A DNA stretch of 10,025 nt from Candidatus Blautia intestinipullorum (GTDB lineage Bacteria > Bacillota > Clostridia > Lachnospirales > Lachnospiraceae), in assembly GCA_019120475.1 (NCBI GenBank), contig DWVA01000345.1, positions 1 through 10,025 of the forward strand. Reading direction: 5' to 3'. Positions 7,811-10,025 of the stretch are shown in pieces (the first letter of the stretch is position 1; each line of letters begins with the position of its first letter). The translations under genes were made by a program, and so were the position numbers. The notes under the pieces were generated by a model. That model worked only from the letters and a program-made list of their open reading frames with translations, did not search any database and was not told the DNA's origin.

Positions 7811-7847
7811 AAAAAGCATCCGGTGGCTGGTCGGATGCTTTTTATAA
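7811..7847 (+). terminator. Intrinsic terminator after rsmA
   Basis: A 12-bp perfect stem, AAAAAGCATCCG (7811-7822) with CGGATGCTTTTT (7832-7843), encloses a nine-base loop and ends in a T-run. It closes the operon starting at 4072. The A-rich left arm could let it act in both directions. Confidence 0.9.
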
Positions 7848-7876
7848 TGTATTTATTAAATTTAAAAGGAAGGAGA

Positions 7877-7902
7877 GTTGATTACCTTGATGGGTAATCA
7901 AC
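7877..7902 (+). promoter_or_regulatory. Perfect 10-bp hairpin between Shine-Dalgarno and start codon
   Basis: GTTGATTACC (7877-7886) and its exact complement GGTAATCAAC (7893-7902) flank a six-base loop, TTGATG. The Shine-Dalgarno AAGGAG (7870-7875) lies just before it and an ATG (7905) just after. Folded, it would bring these close together. Unfolded, the loop itself offers TTG/ATG starts (7887, 7890). It could control translation, or be a palindromic operator in DNA. Confidence 0.7.
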
Positions 7903-8035
7903 ATATGAAAAAGAAAATTATAAAAATAATGTTGGCTGTATTATTTTTACAAGCTTAGTATACTTACAAATTATGATGTATTCATGTGTAACTTATGAAA
8001 AAATAGTGAACGTTTATCAAAAGAATTATGAATAA
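7890..8035 (+). pseudogene. Small single-helix membrane peptide gene, apparently frameshifted
   Basis: I do not recognise this gene. From ATG 7890 the frame gives 22 codons to TAG at 7956-7958; from ATG 7905 it gives 17 (MKKKIIKIMLAVLFLQA). Adding one T to the T5 run at 7944-7948 switches to a frame open to TAA at 8033-8035. The joined product would be about 43 residues from ATG 7905, or 48 from 7890. It has a lysine-rich start, an unbroken hydrophobic stretch over the junction (LAVLFFTSLVYLQIMM) and a polar tail ending KNYE. This looks like a small membrane peptide broken by a one-base deletion. Slippage on the T-run, a sequencing error, or a chance open frame in AT-rich DNA are alternatives. 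AAGGAG at 7870-7875 is a good Shine-Dalgarno sequence, but a perfect hairpin separates it from ATG 7905. TATAAT at 7843-7848, in the terminator tail, could be a -10, but I see no matching -35. Confidence 0.45.
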
Positions 8036-8077
8036 CAAAAACTGGAAAATAAGGAAAATGGTACTGTTCACAAAAAT

Positions 8078-8109
8078 TTTACAGCATTTCTTTTCTGATG
8101 TGTTATAAT
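8078..8109 (+). promoter_or_regulatory. Promoter of the small secreted protein gene
   Basis: An exact -10 TATAAT (8104-8109) is preceded by TGT as an extended -10. The best -35 is TTTACA at 8078-8083, with a long 20-base spacer, so recognition probably rests on the extended -10. The leader to the ATG at 8165 is about 49 bases and ends in a strong AGGAGGT (8150-8156). Confidence 0.7.
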
Positions 8110-8164
8110 GTGGAACGTACCGGAAAACAGTAATTTGTTATGGTTATTCAGGAGGTAAAAGAAA

Positions 8165-8626
8165 ATGAAAATAAAAAAATTAAGCGCATTGATTCTGGCA
8201 GGAGTGCTTTCCTGTACTGCACCTTCTATGGTGTATGCTGAAGATTCCGCAGATGCGGCAGTAAGTCAGGCTGTAGATATTCTTTCTGAAAGCGGTGTGG
8301 ACGAGCTTTTGGCTGACCCGGATACCGTCGTAGATCTGATCGTCGCAGCAAAAGATACCTTAGGCCAGGTAGACGTATCAGACGAGCAGATTTCCAGCGC
8401 TCTGGATACTGCGGCTTCCAGTCTGGGAGTTTCTCTTTCCGATTCTGAGAAGAGTACTCTTATCAAACTGTATCATCAGTTCCAGGATATGAATATTGAT
8501 GAGGATCAGCTCAGGAGCCAGATCACAAAAGTCTATGACAAGCTGGAAAGCCTTGGCATCACCAAGGAAGATGTGAAGGGAATCCTTGGCAAACTTGTGG
8601 ATGTTGTGAAAAGTATCCTTAATTAA
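8165..8626 (+). CDS. Small secreted helical protein, possibly DUF1002-like
   Basis: This 153-residue protein has a clear signal peptide: basic MKIKK, a hydrophobic core LSALILAGVL, and a probable signal peptidase I site after MVYA (residue 25). VLSC at 14-17 faintly resembles a lipobox, but Leu before Ser is poor and the later A-x-A-like site fits better. The mature 128 residues are acidic and helical with no cysteine. They contain two VSDEQI/LSDSEK-type helix caps and a C-terminal ITKVYDKLESLGITKEDVKG segment. This resembles by eye the ending of DUF1002/YpuA-type exported Firmicutes proteins, which are usually about twice as long, so it may be a short variant or unrelated. The ATG at 8165 follows an ideal AGGAGGT by eight bases. 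It has its own promoter and stands alone. No strong terminator follows; only an A/T-only stem is seen at 8680-8702. No enzymatic function can be inferred. Confidence 0.9.
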   Translation: MKIKKLSALILAGVLSCTAPSMVYAEDSADAAVSQAVDILSESGVDELLADPDTVVDLIVAAKDTLGQVDVSDEQISSALDTAASSLGVSLSDSEKSTLIKLYHQFQDMNIDEDQLRSQITKVYDKLESLGITKEDVKGILGKLVDVVKSILN

Positions 8627-8740
8627 AAAGAATAAATATACATTACTATGAAAAATATACAACAAATATAAATTGTGTGAAAAATATTTATGTGTTATTT
8701 TTATAAAAAACGAAGGATAAAATAAATAAAATTGTGCAAA
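8627..8740. other. AT-rich intergenic stretch
   Basis: Very AT-rich DNA after the secreted-protein gene. It holds only a weak seven-pair A/T stem (8680-8686 with 8696-8702), too unstable to call a terminator. No open frame has a usable ribosome binding site. Confidence 0.5.
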
Positions 8741-8794
8741 TACACGAAAGATTCATGCTTTGTTCATATTTTATTCATATTTTGTTGCTATGAT
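8741..8794 (+). promoter_or_regulatory. Promoter with tandem 11-bp PhoP-like boxes
   Basis: Three tandem 11-bp units start at 8752 (TTCATGCTTTG), 8763 (TTCATATTTTA) and 8774 (TTCATATTTTG). A weaker unit at 8741 keeps the phase (TACACG). TTCATA fits the Bacillus PhoP half-site TT(A/C/T)A(C/T)A, which recurs with the same period. They are followed by an extended -10, TGC plus TATGAT (8789-8794), with no good -35. With a start near 8801 the boxes would span about -60 to -22, the position where PhoP activates. Another OmpR-family regulator is possible, since 11-bp direct repeats are shared by that family. Confidence 0.6.
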
Positions 8795-8800
8795 ATTTCT

Positions 8801-8986
8801 AGTTCGTAAGAACAGTGTCATGACGTTGTAATGTTCTTCATTACACATAAATTTTTTCATAATAATTGCCCCGGTAAACCACTGCCGGGGCACTCCTCGT
8901 TTTACAGGAGATTTACAGGAAAAACGGCTGCCAAAGGCAGTCTGGATCCGGCGAACAAAGAGGACACGTCCCCTTTGTTCTTTTTT
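8801..8986 (+). ncRNA. Candidate structured small RNA under the PhoP-like promoter
   Basis: About 185 bases lie between the 8789-8794 promoter and the 8953-8986 terminator, without a believable gene but with successive inverted repeats. GTTC/GAAC closes a GTAA (GNRA-type) loop at 8802-8813. TGTAATG/CATTACA is at 8827-8845 (7 bp, 5-base loop). TGCCCCGG/CCGGGGCA is at 8867-8892 (8 bp). CTCCT/AGGAG is at 8893-8910. CTGCC/GGCAG, with flanking pairs, is at 8926-8942. The frame from ATG 8831 has no ribosome binding site and runs through the terminator. I know no named RNA family that matches. A T6 run at 8852-8857 could end a shorter transcript. An untranslated leader read into the S1 gene is the alternative. 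Confidence 0.4.
8953..8986 (+). terminator. Intrinsic terminator upstream of the S1-domain gene
   Basis: GAACAAAG (8953-8960) pairs perfectly with CTTTGTTC (8973-8980). An inner GGA/TCC extends the hairpin, and TTTTTT (8981-8986) follows directly. The T-run is only on the + strand side, so it stops rightward transcription. It ends one base before the -35 of the next promoter. Confidence 0.85.
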
Positions 8987-8987
8987 A

Positions 8988-9016
8988 TTGACAAAAACAT
9001 ATGGAAATCTGATAAA
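8988..9016 (+). promoter_or_regulatory. Promoter of the S1-domain gene
   Basis: An exact -35 TTGACA (8988-8993) is followed after 17 bases by GATAAA (9011-9016), an imperfect -10. A better-looking TATGAT at 9018-9023 is too far away (24 bases). Position and the perfect -35 support a real promoter; the exact -10 is uncertain. Confidence 0.65.
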
Positions 9017-9085
9017 GTATGATAAAATAGAAAGAAAGCTGGAAAACAGTCAGATACAAAAAGTATATAAAAGGAGCTGTATATC

Positions 9086-9994
9086 ATGTCAGAAACAATG
9101 AAAGACTATGAAAAAGAACTGGAAGAATCTATGAAGAAGATTGAGGAAGGAGATATCCTGACCGGTACGGTTATCAGTGTGGACGAGAAGGAAGTGGTTC
9201 TGGATCTGAAATATTATGCAGAGGGCGTGATACCGGCAGAGGACTACAGCAGGGAGCCAGGCTTCAATCTGAAGGAAGAAGTGCATCCGGGAGATGAGGT
9301 TTCGGCTACAGTAGTCAGAAAAGACGATGGAAACGGAAATATTCTTCTCTCCAGAGTGGAGGCGTCTGACGTGCTTGCCTGGGAAAAGTTAAAAGAATAT
9401 AAGGAATCGGGACAGGTTCTCGACGTTGTGGTAAAGGGAATCACAAACGCCGGCGTAATTGCCTATGTAGAGGGCGTCAGGGGATTTATCCCGGCGTCAA
9501 AATTAGCGTTGAATTATGTGGAAGATACGGAAGAATATCTGAATAAGCCTATTCAGGTTCAGGTAATCGATCTGGATAAGGAAAGCAAAAAGCTGATCTT
9601 ATCCGCAAAAGAAATCCTGAGAGAGAAGGCGGAAGAAGAGCGCAAAAGAATGATCTCCAATGTACAGGTCGGCCTTGTGACAGAGGGAACGGTGGAGAGC
9701 CTTCAGCCTTACGGCGCTTTTGTAAATCTTGGAAACGGTCTTTCCGGTCTGGTCCACATTTCCCAGATCTGTGAAAAAAGAATTAAAAAGCCTTCGGAAG
9801 TACTTTCCGTAGGCGATAAAGTAAAGGTAAAAGTGACTGCGGTTAAGGACGGAAAATTAAGTCTCAGCATCAAAGAAGCATCTGATCTGATGGCAAAAGA
9901 AATAGAAGAGGAAGAAATCTACGAAGCTCCCGACGCAGGACAGGAAGCGACTACTTCTCTGGGTTCGCTTTTTGCCAATATAAAATTGGACTGA
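9086..9994 (+). CDS. S1 RNA-binding protein with three S1 domains (ribosomal protein S1 homologue)
   Basis: S1 domains are OB-fold modules that bind single-stranded RNA. In ribosomal protein S1 they capture mRNA at the 30S subunit. This 302-residue protein has three: about 20-92 (GDILTGTVISVDEKEVVLDL, ending ILLSR), 109-175 (GQVLDVVVKGITNAG, ending LILSAKE) and 195-264 (GTVESLQPYGAFVNL, GLVHISQI, ending LSLSIKEA). The last is the most canonical. A short helical N-terminus and an acidic tail flank them. Gram-negative S1 usually has six domains and Firmicutes homologues often three or four, so this is a short Firmicutes-type form. Whether it is a true ribosomal protein or a general RNA-binding regulator cannot be told here. 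The ATG at 9086 follows AAGGAG (9071-9076) by nine bases. It is complete, and the next gene lies beyond the window. Confidence 0.93.
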   Translation: MSETMKDYEKELEESMKKIEEGDILTGTVISVDEKEVVLDLKYYAEGVIPAEDYSREPGFNLKEEVHPGDEVSATVVRKDDGNGNILLSRVEASDVLAWEKLKEYKESGQVLDVVVKGITNAGVIAYVEGVRGFIPASKLALNYVEDTEEYLNKPIQVQVIDLDKESKKLILSAKEILREKAEEERKRMISNVQVGLVTEGTVESLQPYGAFVNLGNGLSGLVHISQICEKRIKKPSEVLSVGDKVKVKVTAVKDGKLSLSIKEASDLMAKEIEEEEIYEAPDAGQEATTSLGSLFANIKLD

Positions 9995-10018
9995 TTTCAT
10001 TTGATAAAAGGATACTGC

Positions 10019-10025
10019 AGAAAGG
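10019..10025 (+). promoter_or_regulatory. Possible ribosome binding site of a gene beyond the window
   Basis: AGAAAGG at the very end, 24 bases after the S1 gene stop, resembles a Shine-Dalgarno sequence. No start codon is visible. The 9995-10018 stretch holds no terminator, so the S1 gene may be cotranscribed with the next gene. Confidence 0.3.

Noticed and set aside
8676..8684. Reverse-strand DnaA-box match TGTGAAAAA
   Set aside because: A single degenerate match in very AT-rich DNA, far from the cluster at 1435-1630; expected by chance.
8680..8702. AAAAATA/TATTTTT stem as a terminator for the secreted-protein gene
   Set aside because: Only A/T pairs, too weak to be convincing, and more than 50 bases after the stop codon.
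8831..9022. 63-codon + strand open frame starting MFFITHKFF
   Set aside because: It has no Shine-Dalgarno sequence and reads through two hairpins, the intrinsic terminator and the next -35 box. Its composition is not protein-like.
1..10025. CRISPR arrays, insertion sequences, tRNA or rRNA genes
   Set aside because: No regularly spaced long repeats, transposase-like frames, terminal inverted repeats or tRNA-like clover patterns were seen.

Overview
The window is a stretch of the chromosomal replication-origin region of a low-GC, Gram-positive bacterium of the class Clostridia. The family is probably Lachnospiraceae. This is inferred from gene order, strong AGGAGG-type ribosome binding sites, sigma-A-like promoters, and the large TPR/acidic/ATPase gene, which I associate with that family. 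All convincing genes are on the + strand, which fits co-oriented transcription and replication away from oriC.

Positions 77-4065 hold the classical initiation cluster dnaA - dnaN - yaaA (S4 domain) - recF. The 182-base dnaA-dnaN gap carries a cluster of DnaA boxes, a GC-rich block, a possible DnaA-trio tract and an AT-rich tract. This is the layout of a Firmicutes unwinding region, so this gap is the probable site of origin melting. gyrB and gyrA, which often follow recF in Firmicutes, are not here.

Positions 4072-7847 are a second transcription unit with its own strong promoter just after recF. It encodes a 907-residue protein (TPR-like N-terminus, very acidic disordered middle, degenerate CbxX/EccA-like AAA ATPase C-terminus) and then rsmA (16S rRNA dimethyladenosine transferase). 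It ends at a clear intrinsic terminator.

Positions 7848-9085 are an accessory-looking, AT-rich stretch. It holds an apparently frameshifted single-helix peptide gene with a perfect hairpin between its Shine-Dalgarno sequence and start codon. Next is a small secreted helical protein, possibly related to DUF1002. After that comes a promoter with tandem 11-bp repeats resembling PhoP (phosphate) boxes. It drives no recognisable gene, only about 185 bases rich in hairpins that end in an intrinsic terminator, which makes a candidate regulated small RNA.

Positions 8988-9994 hold a promoter and a complete gene for a three-S1-domain RNA-binding protein. The main gene products handle replication initiation (DnaA), processivity (DnaN), gap repair (RecF), ribosome maturation (RsmA, probably YaaA) and mRNA/ribosome binding (S1 protein). 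The most noteworthy unexplained items are the degenerate AAA protein, the Pho-like promoter with its structured transcript, and the broken peptide gene with its structured spacer.
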